From: Peptoniphilus gorbachii
Lineage (GTDB): Bacteria > Bacillota > Clostridia > Tissierellales > Peptoniphilaceae
Direction: 5' to 3'
DNA: 64,000 nt
Assembly (NCBI RefSeq): GCF_016908115.1
Contig: NZ_JAFBDH010000002.1
Coordinates: 62,001-126,000, forward strand
Below the pieces are notes generated by a model. The model made no database searches. It saw only the letters and a list, made by a program, of their open reading frames with translations, and had not been told where the DNA came from. Positions 7,013 to 15,050 of the stretch are shown here, one piece after another; within the stretch, counting starts at the first letter, position 1, and each line of letters opens with the position of its first letter. The position numbers and the translations under genes were made by a program.

Positions 7013-7630
7013 TTAATTACTAAAGAGCTTTTTCGTATTTAAGCTTTGTTCAAGCATTATCTTAAATGCATTTAAGTAGTTATCAACAGGTTCTTCCTTT
7101 AAATATCTTATACTTATGTTATTTGAAACAAAAACATAAGCTGTCATAAGCAACTCTGCTGTTTCTAATGGATATTTTACAGAAAAAACTCTTTCCATTA
7201 TTCCTTGATTTATAATCTTTTCAAAATATATTGTCAGTTTTTCAACAAGCTTATGGGATAACTTATCTATCATATATTGATTTTCTTTAAGGTCAATTGT
7301 TTTTTGTAGCACTGTACCCTCTGCTGAAATATTTTCTGAAGATATAATTGTAACATCTATAAATGATCTGATTTTTTCTATGGCAGTTTTATCTTCATCA
7401 TAAGCAATAATATAAATATCTTTCAGTAGTCTATCTGAATATTGTTCTACAAGACAATATAAGATATCCTCTTTATTCTTAAAGTGATAATATAACAACC
7501 CTCTTGATATATTTACTTTATCAACTATATCCTGAGTTGTTGTATTAGTATATCCTTTCTCCATAAAGAGTATCATTGCAGCATCCATAATCTCTGCACG
7601 TCGTATTTCAGGTTCTTTTACATCTCTCAT
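7013..7630 (-). CDS. TetR-family repressor
   Basis: A 205-residue TetR protein. The N-terminal HTH covers about residues 10-55 (MEKGYTNTTTQDIVDKVNIS, then RGLLYYHFKNKEDIL). The rest is an all-helical ligand-binding domain. AGGAGG lies six bases before the ATG. Its own promoter carries an inverted-repeat operator that also precedes the ABC exporter genes, so it probably represses itself and that exporter and is released by a transported drug or peptide. Confidence 0.92.
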   Translation of the reverse strand: MRDVKEPEIRRAEIMDAAMILFMEKGYTNTTTQDIVDKVNISRGLLYYHFKNKEDILYCLVEQYSDRLLKDIYIIAYDEDKTAIEKIRSFIDVTIISSENISAEGTVLQKTIDLKENQYMIDKLSHKLVEKLTIYFEKIINQGIMERVFSVKYPLETAELLMTAYVFVSNNISIRYLKEEPVDNYLNAFKIMLEQSLNTKKLFSN

Positions 7631-7648
7631 TTTATACCTCCTATTTAA

Positions 7649-7680
7649 AGGATATCACACAACTGACATTTTGTCAATTG
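7649..7680 (-). promoter_or_regulatory. tetR promoter with operator
   Basis: The minus strand has a perfect -35 TTGACA (7677-7672), a 17-bp spacer and TATCCT (7654-7649). The operator TGACATTTTGTCA overlaps the -35 element and spacer, which is ideal for steric repression. The same inverted repeat precedes the ABC exporter. Confidence 0.7.
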
Positions 7681-7706
7681 AGTTTTCTCATTTCTCTTGA
7701 ATTTTA

Positions 7707-7715
7707 TGGTATAAT
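7707..7715 (+). promoter_or_regulatory. Extended -10 promoter for the mobilisation region
   Basis: TGGTATAAT is a consensus extended -10 (TG-N-TATAAT). No convincing -35 is present. It would drive transcription through the hairpin-rich leader into mobC and the relaxase gene. Confidence 0.55.
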
Positions 7716-7743
7716 ATATTTACAATTTTAGAAAAATGCTTAA

Positions 7744-7870
7744 TGCTTGCTTGACTTTTGTAGCAAGCACAGTAAGTGTACGGACACTTACGAAAAAATT
7801 AATGGAGCAAACCTTTATGGAATGCTCCATTTTTTTAATTTTTACCTTGTTAGGGAGAACCCTAAGACCC
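7744..7870 (+). other. oriT: Hairpin-rich leader, candidate origin of transfer (oriT)
   Basis: Four hairpins lie in 125 bp: TGCTTGC/GCAAGCA (7744-7769), GTAAGTGT-ACGG-ACACTTAC (7772-7791), AATGGAGCA/TGCTCCATT (7801-7831) and TTAGGG-AGAA-CCCTAA (7850-7865), followed by GACCCC. The block lies directly upstream of mobC and relaxase genes, where MOB_P-type elements keep oriT. The nic site cannot be assigned from sequence alone. Confidence 0.5.
7801..7838 (+). terminator. Terminator within the mob leader
   Basis: A perfect 9-bp stem AATGGAGCA/TGCTCCATT followed by TTTTTTAATTTTT. It lies between the promoter at 7707 and mobC, so it could attenuate mob expression. Confidence 0.65.
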
Positions 7871-7898
7871 CGAAATATATTTTATAAAGGAGAATAAA

Positions 7899-8255
7899 AT
7901 GGCAAATAGATTTAGAAATGAAAGAATAGAAATAAAATTAACTAAGGAAGAAAAGGAAGTTTTTGAAAATAAAATGAAGCTTGCAAATTGTAAAACAATG
8001 TCCCACTTTCTTAGAAAGTGCGTATTAGAAAAAGAAATTTATGTAGTAGATTTAGAACCATTTAGAAACCTACAATGGCTACTTTCAAATGCAACAAATA
8101 ATATAAACCAGATTGCAAAAGCTACTAATACAACTGGTGTTATTTACAAAAATGAAATTGAATCTATGAATAATCAGATAGAAAAATTATCAAGAGAAAT
8201 ATGGCAGATCCATTCCCTACTTCTTAATAAATCAAAAGAAAGTTCTGGTGATTAG
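7899..8255 (+). CDS. mobC: MobC-like relaxosome accessory protein
   Basis: A 118-residue protein with a ribbon-helix-helix-like N-terminus (ERIEIKLTKEEKEVFENKMK, then MSHFLRKCVLEK) and a helical tail (NINQIAKATNTTGVIY), the standard layout of MobC/BmgB relaxosome proteins. It binds oriT and assists the relaxase in nicking. AAGGAG precedes the ATG. Its stop overlaps the GTG start of the first, truncated relaxase copy. Confidence 0.9.
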   Translation: MANRFRNERIEIKLTKEEKEVFENKMKLANCKTMSHFLRKCVLEKEIYVVDLEPFRNLQWLLSNATNNINQIAKATNTTGVIYKNEIESMNNQIEKLSREIWQIHSLLLNKSKESSGD

Positions 8256-8455
8256 TGTGGCAATTACAAAAATACATCCTATAAAATCAACTCTAAATTT
8301 GGCAATAGATTACATTACTAAGAGCGAAAAAACTGATGAAAAAATTTTAGTATCTTCATTTAAATGTCATCCAGCTACTGCCCATATTCAATTTTTGAAA
8401 ACTCAAGAAGATAATGATACTAAGGGTACAGTTTTGGCTAGACATTTAATTCAAT
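8218..8455 (+). repeat. 238-bp direct repeat, copy 1 (mobC end/relaxase start)
   Basis: Nearly identical to 9883-10120, with only scattered base changes and equal length. It covers the last codons of mobC and about the first 70 codons of the relaxase. The two copies bracket the PadR-DUF2812 insertion. Confidence 0.9.
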
Positions 8456-8496
8456 TTGTCTATCTGAATAAGCCTATACAAACAAATCTTATTTAA
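8248..8496 (+). pseudogene. Truncated relaxase N-terminus
   Basis: The first 70 residues (AITKIHPIKSTLNLAIDYIT onward) are almost identical to the intact relaxase at 9922. After HLIQ the frame runs into unrelated sequence and stops, so the His-triad and C-terminal domains are missing. It includes the Tyr in LAIDYI that is the likely nucleophile region, but cannot be a working relaxase. The start would be GTG at 8248 or 8257. It was broken when the PadR-DUF2812 segment was inserted. Confidence 0.85.
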
Positions 8497-8682
8497 TAAA
8501 TTTTCAGGTTATAAAATATAAATAGAATTCAAAATAGCTGCTTTTACTCAAATAATACTAAAATAAAAAGAGCAAAATTAAATAATATTTCCAATTTGTT
8601 TAAAAATATATAAAATTAACTCAATCAACATATCTGACATCATACAATTATAGATGATAACACTTGATAATTACGGTATTTT

Positions 8683-8739
8683 CATACTACAACTATGTCC
8701 AACATACTACTTGACGCGTAGTATGTTTAGTGATATAAT
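8683..8739 (+). promoter_or_regulatory. padR promoter with PadR operator
   Basis: TTGACG (8711-8716), a 17-bp spacer and TATAAT (8734-8739). The -35 sits in the loop of a perfect 8-bp inverted repeat CATACTAC/GTAGTATG (8703-8710/8718-8725). A third half-site CATACTAC lies at 8683-8690. This is the layout of autoregulated PadR genes. The 200 bases before it (8497-8682) hold no recognisable gene. Confidence 0.75.
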
Positions 8740-8768
8740 TTAGATAATCAAATACGGAGGTGTTATCA

Positions 8769-9104
8769 ATGGGAAATGATTTACAGAAACACATTCCTTT
8801 AACCGAAACAATGTTTTTAGTCTTGTTAACAATGCTGGAAGAGAATTATGGTTACAAAGTTTCACAAGAAGTTGAAGAAATAACTAATGGAAGGATTATT
8901 TTGGGTCCAGGAACCTTATACGGAGCCATTAATAATCTTAATAAGAAAGGATGGATTGAATTAGTTGATAAAGATGATAGTGGCAAAAAAGTTTATATAG
9001 CCACAGATATTGGAAGAGAATTAGTTTCATTAGAAATTAATAGAATGAAAAATTTGGTTTTAAAAGGAGAAAAGAAATTTAAAAAGGAGGAAGACTATGA
9101 ATAA
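8769..9104 (+). CDS. PadR-family repressor
   Basis: A 111-residue PadR winged-helix protein (PLTETMFLVLLTMLEENYGY, then IILGPGTLYGAINNLNKKGW and DDSGKKVYIATDIGREL). The GPGTLYG motif is typical. GGAGG lies eight bases before ATG 8769. It overlaps the DUF2812 gene by eight bases. PadR proteins usually repress a neighbouring membrane-protein or exporter gene and are released by a ligand. Confidence 0.93.
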   Translation: MGNDLQKHIPLTETMFLVLLTMLEENYGYKVSQEVEEITNGRIILGPGTLYGAINNLNKKGWIELVDKDDSGKKVYIATDIGRELVSLEINRMKNLVLKGEKKFKKEEDYE

Positions 9105-9669
9105 AATAAAAATTTTTCTAAATCCTATAGAAGGCAGAGAAAAATATTTAAATCATATAGCCAATGAGGGATATCGACTTGTAAAAAGCGGATCAATTAT
9201 ACATGAATTTGAAAAAACTAACTCGGACCATAGGTACGCTGTAGAGTATATAGGATATATGAATAACAAGGAAAGAAAAAAATACACAGAATTTTTAAAT
9301 GGTATGGATTTAAAAGTTTTTACAGCTCCACTTAACATAGGAAAACTTAGTTTTGGAAATATAAAATTGAGACCCTACAACTCTCCTAAAAGTATGATAG
9401 CGACTTCTCCGGGTATGATTAACAAAGAAATTTTGATAATTGAAACAGACGGAAGTAAGGAAATACCAATTTTTTCTGATAGGGACAGTAAAAATTTAGA
9501 TATTAATAGGAGAAAAGCTCCATATTACTATCTTTTATTTTTCTCTGTGCTTTTAATAGTATTAGGTTTACTCAAGGTGATTGATTATAAATCAATAATT
9601 TTAGGTGTAATACTTATTATATTTGCTAGCTTCGGCTTATATAATTTGAATTCAATTAAAAGAAGTTAA
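9097..9669 (+). CDS. DUF2812 membrane protein
   Basis: A 190-residue protein. The N-terminal DUF2812 region spans about residues 5-130 and begins FLNPIEGREKYLNHIANEGY. Two C-terminal transmembrane helices follow (YYLLFFSVLLIVLGLL and SIILGVILIIFASFGLY). DUF2812 genes are nearly always coupled to padR; the function is unknown, possibly membrane-stress sensing or immunity. The 8-bp overlap with padR shows co-expression. Confidence 0.88.
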   Translation: MNKIKIFLNPIEGREKYLNHIANEGYRLVKSGSIIHEFEKTNSDHRYAVEYIGYMNNKERKKYTEFLNGMDLKVFTAPLNIGKLSFGNIKLRPYNSPKSMIATSPGMINKEILIIETDGSKEIPIFSDRDSKNLDINRRKAPYYYLLFFSVLLIVLGLLKVIDYKSIILGVILIIFASFGLYNLNSIKRS

Positions 9670-9752
9670 TAAAATTATTAGACAAATATCGCCTGATTAT
9701 ATATAGGAAGGTTGGATTCCTATTTGATACTTTTATAATAAATTCTATAATC

Positions 9753-9871
9753 AAAATTAGAGTGTTTAATAAACAAGAAGTGTCCTAATTAGAACAACCA
9801 GCGTATAAAGGTGGCTTCTATGTCCCAATAATGGTCTTCTTCCCTCTGTACAGCTGGTACACTCTAATTTT
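9753..9871. repeat. 119-bp element bounded by a perfect 13-bp inverted repeat
   Basis: AAAATTAGAGTGT (9753-9765) and ACACTCTAATTTT (9859-9871) are exact inverted repeats enclosing 93 bp that is more GC-rich than its surroundings and contains an internal CCAGC/GCTGG pair. No ORF fits. It may be a structured RNA, a MITE-like element or an insertion end. No target-site duplication is visible. It ends 11 bp before the second relaxase repeat. Confidence 0.6.
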
Positions 9872-9882
9872 CCCGACGATTG

Positions 9883-10120
9883 TACTTCTTAATAAATCAA
9901 AAGAAAGTTCTGGTGATTAGTATGGCAATTACAAAAATACATCCTATAAAATCAACTCTAAATTTGGCAATAGATTATATTACTAAGAGTGAAAAAACTG
10001 ATGAAAAATTCTTAGTATCTTCATTCAAATGTCATCCATCTACTGCCCATATTCAGTTTATGAAAACACGAGAAGACAATGATACTAAAGGTACAGTTTT
10101 GGCTAGGCATTTAATTCAAT
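9883..10120 (+). repeat. 238-bp direct repeat, copy 2
   Basis: Second copy of the mobC-end/relaxase-start sequence (compare 8218-8455). It begins within the last codons of mobC, so a mobC tail precedes the intact relaxase gene here without the rest of mobC. Confidence 0.9.
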
Positions 10121-11253
10121 CTTTTCTACCAGGAGAGGTTAATCCTATAAAAGCTCACGAAATTGGAATAGAATTATGCAAGAAAATTTTAAAAGAAGAT
10201 TATGAATTTGTTCTTGCAACTCATATAGATAGAGGGCATATCCATAACCATATTATTTTTAATAATGTTAGTTACAAGACGGGTAAATGCTATCAATCTA
10301 ACAAAAAAACTTACCATAAAATCAGGTATCAAAGTGACGAATTATGTAAAGAAAATAAGCTTTCAGTCATTGATAAATACTATGAAGCTTACAAAAGAAA
10401 ATATAAAACTGCTGGTAAATCTTGGAACGAATATGACCAAAACAAGAAAGGAAATTCTTGGAAGTCTAAACTACAATTTGATATAGATAGAATGATTAAT
10501 AAGTCTAAATCGTGGGAAGAGTTTTTAGAAAATATGAGGTCTCTTGATTATGAAATTAAGTTTGGTAAACACATTGCTTTTCGTCATAAAGTTAAGCAAA
10601 GATTTACAAGATCAAAGACTATCGGAGAAGATTATGCTGAGGAAAGAATCAAAGAAAGAATAGATTTAGCAATTAAAAATAAAGCTAATCCTATTAAAAA
10701 ACGTGTAGAAAACGTCATTGATATATCTACTAATAAAAAAGCTCAATCCTCAAAAGGTTATGAAGTTTGGGCAAGAAAACACAATATCAAAACAATGGCT
10801 GATTCAATAATTAAACTTAGAGAACAAGGAATTAATTCAATTACTCAACTCGATGATCTTATCAAAAAATCTGCTGATGATAGACAAGACTTGTTAGATA
10901 AAATAAAGAAAATTGAAACTGAAATGAAGAGTTTATCCCAGGATATGGAAAATATAAATACTATAAATAAGTATCGTGAAATCTATAAATACCACAAAAA
11001 AAATCCTGAAGACAAGCAATTCGCTGAAGAATATTATAGCGAACTTTCCGTCTACAAAATAGCCGCTAAAGAAATACTGGAGAACTATAAAAAGCTGCCC
11101 AACACAAAAGAAATACTATCAAACCTCGATAAACTGCAAGAAAAAAAGAACACCCTTATGCAAGAGTATTCTTTGAATAAAGAACAATTTTCTGACCTTG
11201 TTCAGTATAGGAAAAACTATGAAAATTACTATTGGAAGGAAGTGGAGAGGTAG
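9922..11253 (+). CDS. MobP-type relaxase
   Basis: A 443-residue relaxase starting at ATG 9922. The N-terminal relaxase domain (about residues 1-240) has the candidate nucleophile Tyr in LNLAIDYITKSEK and the metal-binding His motif ATHIDRGHIHNHIIF. The C-terminal part is a charged coiled-coil (about 310-440). It nicks oriT and leads the strand through the type IV secretion system. Fragments of this gene's 3' half recur at five other places in the window, so this locus is a recombination hotspot. It is the only complete copy. Confidence 0.92.
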   Translation: MAITKIHPIKSTLNLAIDYITKSEKTDEKFLVSSFKCHPSTAHIQFMKTREDNDTKGTVLARHLIQSFLPGEVNPIKAHEIGIELCKKILKEDYEFVLATHIDRGHIHNHIIFNNVSYKTGKCYQSNKKTYHKIRYQSDELCKENKLSVIDKYYEAYKRKYKTAGKSWNEYDQNKKGNSWKSKLQFDIDRMINKSKSWEEFLENMRSLDYEIKFGKHIAFRHKVKQRFTRSKTIGEDYAEERIKERIDLAIKNKANPIKKRVENVIDISTNKKAQSSKGYEVWARKHNIKTMADSIIKLREQGINSITQLDDLIKKSADDRQDLLDKIKKIETEMKSLSQDMENINTINKYREIYKYHKKNPEDKQFAEEYYSELSVYKIAAKEILENYKKLPNTKEILSNLDKLQEKKNTLMQEYSLNKEQFSDLVQYRKNYENYYWKEVER

Positions 11254-11272
11254 GACTGCTTAACTACCTCAT

Positions 11273-11608
11273 TTACTTTTCCCACTCGAATAAAATAGTA
11301 AGTTCCTTATATTCTTCTGAATATTTTTCTTTGTCTATATTTGTTCTTAACTCTTCCTCATCTATATCAATTATTTCTCCTATATCATTTCTAATAAATA
11401 AACTACTACAATTATCTAGAAGAAATATAGCTATAGTTCTTGAAAAAACCAAATTTTGAATCTCTATAATATCTGAATCTGTAGTACCATAATCTATATA
11501 CTCTGCCAAATCGCAGACAAGCTCTAAATTAGTTGATTCTAATATTGGATGGTAGTTACTTACATATATTTTAATCCTATATTTTACCTTTCTAAATGTA
11601 TAGATTAA
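11273..11608 (-). pseudogene. Unknown protein, start codon lost or non-AUG
   Basis: An open frame of about 110 codons with no ATG. The recognisable product runs KIYVSNYHPILESTNLEL, then LAEYIDYGTTDSDIIEIQ and ends TILFEWEK. AGAAAGG lies before a non-AUG start region near 11585. The last 21 codons recur at 25042-25107 after another relaxase fragment, showing this gene normally sits downstream of, and convergent to, the relaxase gene. Family not recognised. Confidence 0.5.
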
Positions 11609-11670
11609 CTACCTAATTATAGCATATAACACAGATTCCTTTCAATTATATGATTTACCGCGTTAAACCA

Positions 11671-11715
11671 AATAAAAAAATAAAAGATTATAACCTTATA
11701 AAATTACAACCTTTT
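11671..11715 (-). terminator. Terminator after module B
   Basis: On the minus strand AAAAGGTTGTAA pairs with TTATAATCTTTT (two G-U pairs), followed by ATTTTTTTATTT. It lies about 20 bases past the XRE regulator stop. Confidence 0.65.
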
Positions 11716-11734
11716 ATCTGATGGTGTTATTTAA

Positions 11735-12838
11735 TTATAGAGAATATATTTCTCTAACCTTATCAACTAAGAACTTTACCTTTCTTTCAGAAATAATTCT
11801 TTTAAAACTCTCATTATTCTCTATTGCATCTATATAAAAGTTAACAATCATATCGTCACTTCTGTTTGGATTTGTTGATAACAATAAATTTTCATCAAGC
11901 CAATCATCTATTTGGTTAAAATACTCATCGCCTCTTATCTTAAAAGATTTTTCCTTGCTCTCTATTATTAGGTTGAGTAATTTTTCTACATATTGACTAG
12001 CAAGTTTGAGATTATTATCTTCAATATAGTGCGTTGCCAAGGATAAATAAAAATTTAAAACTATAGAAACATTTATTTCAGTAAGATTAAAAGTTTCTAT
12101 TAAATCCTCCACTTTTTCCAAGGTTTCGACCCAATCCTCATCATGCAAACTACTCTTCATCATAAGAAGGGTGATTAAATCAATTATGTTCTTATAAATC
12201 ATTACTTGAAGTTTTTGATCTACTTCATTTTCCTTCTTCGTTTTTAAATAAGCTGAAGCCACTAAACAATCTTTTGATATAGATAGCATGTCCGAAGATG
12301 GCAAAATATTTAATGCTTCTTCTGATTTTCCTAAACTAATTAAGCAGGCTGCCCTCAAGCTCAGTGATTTATCTTTAAGTATAGAATCTTTCGAATCCTC
12401 ACACACTCTCTTTAATATATTATTTGCGTATTCGAGATATTCCTCTTTCTTTGTAGTGTCAGTTGCTAAATCACAATGGTTCAAAATAAACAAAGACATA
12501 TAGTATAGAAGATCAAAGCAAGAATAGTATTGTTTAATTTTAATTTTTATATCTTCTACGATACTATCCATACCTGCATCAGGGACACGATTCTCTAAGT
12601 CTATATAAAATTTTTGTATTTGAGCTGAAGATAAATCTGGATCATATCCTATTAATTCATCCACACTTATATTAAAGAAAGTGGCAAGTTTTGGTAGAAG
12701 TAAAATATCTGGATGGCTTTGACCTGTCTCCCATTTTGATACGGACGCCTTTGTTACCATCATGAATTCTGCTAATTCTTCCTGTGTTATGCCTCTTTCT
12801 TTTCGTTTCTGAAGAATATTTTCTCCAATTTTTAGCAT
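11735..12838 (-). CDS. XRE-family regulator with TPR-like domain
   Basis: A 367-residue protein. The N-terminal Cro/CI helix-turn-helix covers residues 1-65 (RKERGITQEELAEFMMVTKA, then SVSKWETGQSHPDILLLPKL). A long all-helical C-terminal region resembles the TPR-like sensory part of Rgg/PlcR-type regulators; family membership is inferred. AGGAGG precedes the ATG. It is the last gene of an operon with ABC permease, ATPase and PLDc_N genes and may control it in response to a peptide or drug. Confidence 0.85.
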   Translation of the reverse strand: MLKIGENILQKRKERGITQEELAEFMMVTKASVSKWETGQSHPDILLLPKLATFFNISVDELIGYDPDLSSAQIQKFYIDLENRVPDAGMDSIVEDIKIKIKQYYSCFDLLYYMSLFILNHCDLATDTTKKEEYLEYANNILKRVCEDSKDSILKDKSLSLRAACLISLGKSEEALNILPSSDMLSISKDCLVASAYLKTKKENEVDQKLQVMIYKNIIDLITLLMMKSSLHDEDWVETLEKVEDLIETFNLTEINVSIVLNFYLSLATHYIEDNNLKLASQYVEKLLNLIIESKEKSFKIRGDEYFNQIDDWLDENLLLSTNPNRSDDMIVNFYIDAIENNESFKRIISERKVKFLVDKVREIYSL

Positions 12839-12851
12839 TCTATTTTACCTC

Positions 12852-13619
12852 CTAACTGATTTGTTTTTTGTTTATTACAGCAATCGAAATTACAATGCAC
12901 AATATAAGCAAAATACTGCCTGTTATAATCGGTACATAGTAGTCATCATATCCAATTCCTTTAATAAGGTTCACAGGCTTTCCTATTAATGCGATAGGCA
13001 TGTATTTAACAATTTCATCTCTAATGGACAATATAAGTTGAATCACAATCCCAACGGTCGTTAATATTAATGTGCCTATAACATTTCCTGAAATTACACC
13101 AGCTAATATCTCTAAGGATATTAAAAATAATCCAAATATAAAAGGAAGTAAGGCTGCCATAAGTATATTTCTAATAGGAAATGAAATCCCGAAAAAGTAC
13201 TTTGTGTAAAAATAAGTGAGTATAAATGAGGAATAGTAAGCCAAAAACCACAAAATGAAATTGTAAAAAATCTTCGATAGCACAACTTGATACCTTGGCA
13301 GTCCCTTAGATAACAAATTAATCAAGGTTCCCTTTTGGAATTCATTTGCCATTTGAGTACTTAATATAATGGCTAATCCAAACATACCTATTTGACTAAT
13401 GTTTTTAAAGAATTGTGTCCAAGAGTCAATTTCTGATGGTGGTGCTACGTTAATATCTATATTTCCTGTAGCTATGGATTGAAGTAGCATGGGAGTTAAT
13501 TTTGCTGTCAAAGGACTTATTAACCCGATGAACAAGAAAAGGATAAAGGTAGAAATCATTTTTTTAGTCCTTGCACCTTCAATAGCTTCTTTCTTTAATA
13601 GAGATAAAAATATCCTCAT
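12852..13619 (-). CDS. ABC-2 type permease
   Basis: A 255-residue protein with about six transmembrane helices (KKMISTFILFLFIGLISPLT near the N-terminus). The pair MFGLAIILSTQMANEFQKGT and INLLSKGLPRYQVVLSKIF is typical of ABC-2 (DrrB/NatB-like) permeases. Its start overlaps the ATPase stop by four bases. It would form an exporter with the upstream ATPase; peptide or drug export is likely. Confidence 0.88.
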   Translation of the reverse strand: MRIFLSLLKKEAIEGARTKKMISTFILFLFIGLISPLTAKLTPMLLQSIATGNIDINVAPPSEIDSWTQFFKNISQIGMFGLAIILSTQMANEFQKGTLINLLSKGLPRYQVVLSKIFYNFILWFLAYYSSFILTYFYTKYFFGISFPIRNILMAALLPFIFGLFLISLEILAGVISGNVIGTLILTTVGIVIQLILSIRDEIVKYMPIALIGKPVNLIKGIGYDDYYVPIITGSILLILCIVISIAVINKKQIS

Positions 13620-14530
13620 GCTTTCGTCACCTCCATAAAAATATTTTCTAAAGTCGGTTCTTCTATTTTTATTTCTAGAGGAAATATGTTTAACTTATAT
13701 AGCTCATATAAAATATCAATATCTTTTAGTTGATTGTCTTCATCTGTTAAGTACAGAGTATCTCCTTTTTCATTCATTACCAGATTTGAAAATTTATCTA
13801 GTGACTTAAATACCTTTAGTTCTTCATTCGACTTAAATCTGATTTTAATTGTGTTTTTCCTCTTTATATTTTTTAGTTCATCTATTGAACCTTCCAGTAC
13901 ATTTTTTCCTTTATCAAGCACCACAACATGATCACAGATTGCTTCAACGTCCGATAAAATATGTGTGGAAAAAATAACGGTTGTAGAGTCTTTTATTTTT
14001 AATATAATGTCTAATATCTCTTTTCTTCCAAGTGGATCAAGGGCGGAAGTTGGTTCATCACATATTAATAATTTGGGACTATTTAACAACGCTTGGGCAA
14101 TACCCAAGCGCTGCTTCATACCTCTAGAATAGCCACTAATCCTTTTATTGACATTTCTTAATCCCACCAATTCTAAAAGTTCTTCGCTCTTATTTTTCAT
14201 TTCATTTTTGTTAAGACTAGTTATAGACCCACATAAATTGAGATATTCTTTAGCAGTCATATAACCATAAAATTCAGGGACATCTGGAAGATACCCGATA
14301 AATCGATTGGTTTTTGACTGACCAAAGCTTACTTCTTCTCCAAAGACTTCAATGGAGCCTTCATCAATTTTCAAAAATCCTAAAATCATTTTCATTGTCG
14401 TTGTTTTTCCAGCACCATTTTTGCCTAAAAACCCAAAGATTGTGTTTTCAGGAATGGACATGGATAACCCATTAATAATCGTATTTTTACCAAAAGATTT
14501 ATGAAGATTGTCAATTTTTAGCGCTTCCAT
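13616..14530 (-). CDS. ABC transporter ATPase (CcmA/BcrA-like)
   Basis: A 304-residue ATPase with Walker A GKNGAGKTT, signature SGYSRGMKQR, Walker B LLICDEPTS and H-loop FSTHIL. The roughly 80-residue C-terminal extension fits the BcrA/DrrA group of self-protection ABC-2 systems. Its ATG overlaps the PLDc_N stop by one base (TAATG) and its end overlaps the permease start. Confidence 0.94.
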   Translation of the reverse strand: MEALKIDNLHKSFGKNTIINGLSMSIPENTIFGFLGKNGAGKTTTMKMILGFLKIDEGSIEVFGEEVSFGQSKTNRFIGYLPDVPEFYGYMTAKEYLNLCGSITSLNKNEMKNKSEELLELVGLRNVNKRISGYSRGMKQRLGIAQALLNSPKLLICDEPTSALDPLGRKEILDIILKIKDSTTVIFSTHILSDVEAICDHVVVLDKGKNVLEGSIDELKNIKRKNTIKIRFKSNEELKVFKSLDKFSNLVMNEKGDTLYLTDEDNQLKDIDILYELYKLNIFPLEIKIEEPTLENIFMEVTKA

Positions 14531-14733
14531 TATTCGTCCTCCCTACCTATTGTTAAGTATAAGATAGGTCCAATAATTTGAATAAAAACAACTATTAAAA
14601 TCCACATAGTTCTGCTTCCAAATTTATATCTATCGTGTTTTAAAACATGACTTAAAGAATAAATCATAAGTGCAATTTCTAAAATAATAATAGGTATAAG
14701 TATTGGCAAGTATTCTCTAATAATATCTGGCAT
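14530..14733 (-). CDS. PLDc_N-domain small membrane protein
   Basis: A 67-residue protein with two transmembrane helices (LPILIPIIILEIALMIYSLS; WILIVVFIQIIGPILYLTIG) separated by HDRYKFGSRT, the PLDc_N signature found at the N-terminus of cardiolipin synthases and, alone, next to ABC-2 exporters. It is first in the module B operon and probably an accessory or immunity protein. The ~280 bases upstream (14734-15013) hold only its promoter region; no other gene is seen. Confidence 0.85.
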   Translation of the reverse strand: MPDIIREYLPILIPIIILEIALMIYSLSHVLKHDRYKFGSRTMWILIVVFIQIIGPILYLTIGREDE

Positions 14734-15013
14734 TTTTAACCCCCTTTATTTGTATATATCATATCATTTTACTTAATCAACCTTCAAGAAACTATTAATT
14801 AACTTATCCTATTTTTATCAACTACAAGTAAACTTTTCTTAAGTATTTATTGTTGAAATTCATTTAATATATTTCTTAAATAAAAAAATACTTATAAGAG
14901 TTCTTGTAACCCCCATAAAACATTGATTCCAATACTTTTATAATCTATTATCTTATTTATTCGTCAATATTATAGTTTCCACATATTACGTCATTATACA
15001 ACCTATATACATA

Positions 15014-15042
15014 TAAAAAATAAAGGCAGTCCTAAGACTGCC
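15014..15042 (-). terminator. Terminator after SSB pseudogene
   Basis: On the minus strand GGCAGTC-TTAG-GACTGCC is followed by TTTATTTTTT. The same hairpin occurs at 36608-36635 after another SSB gene remnant, so it is part of the duplicated unit. Confidence 0.75.
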
Positions 15043-15050
15043 GATATTTA

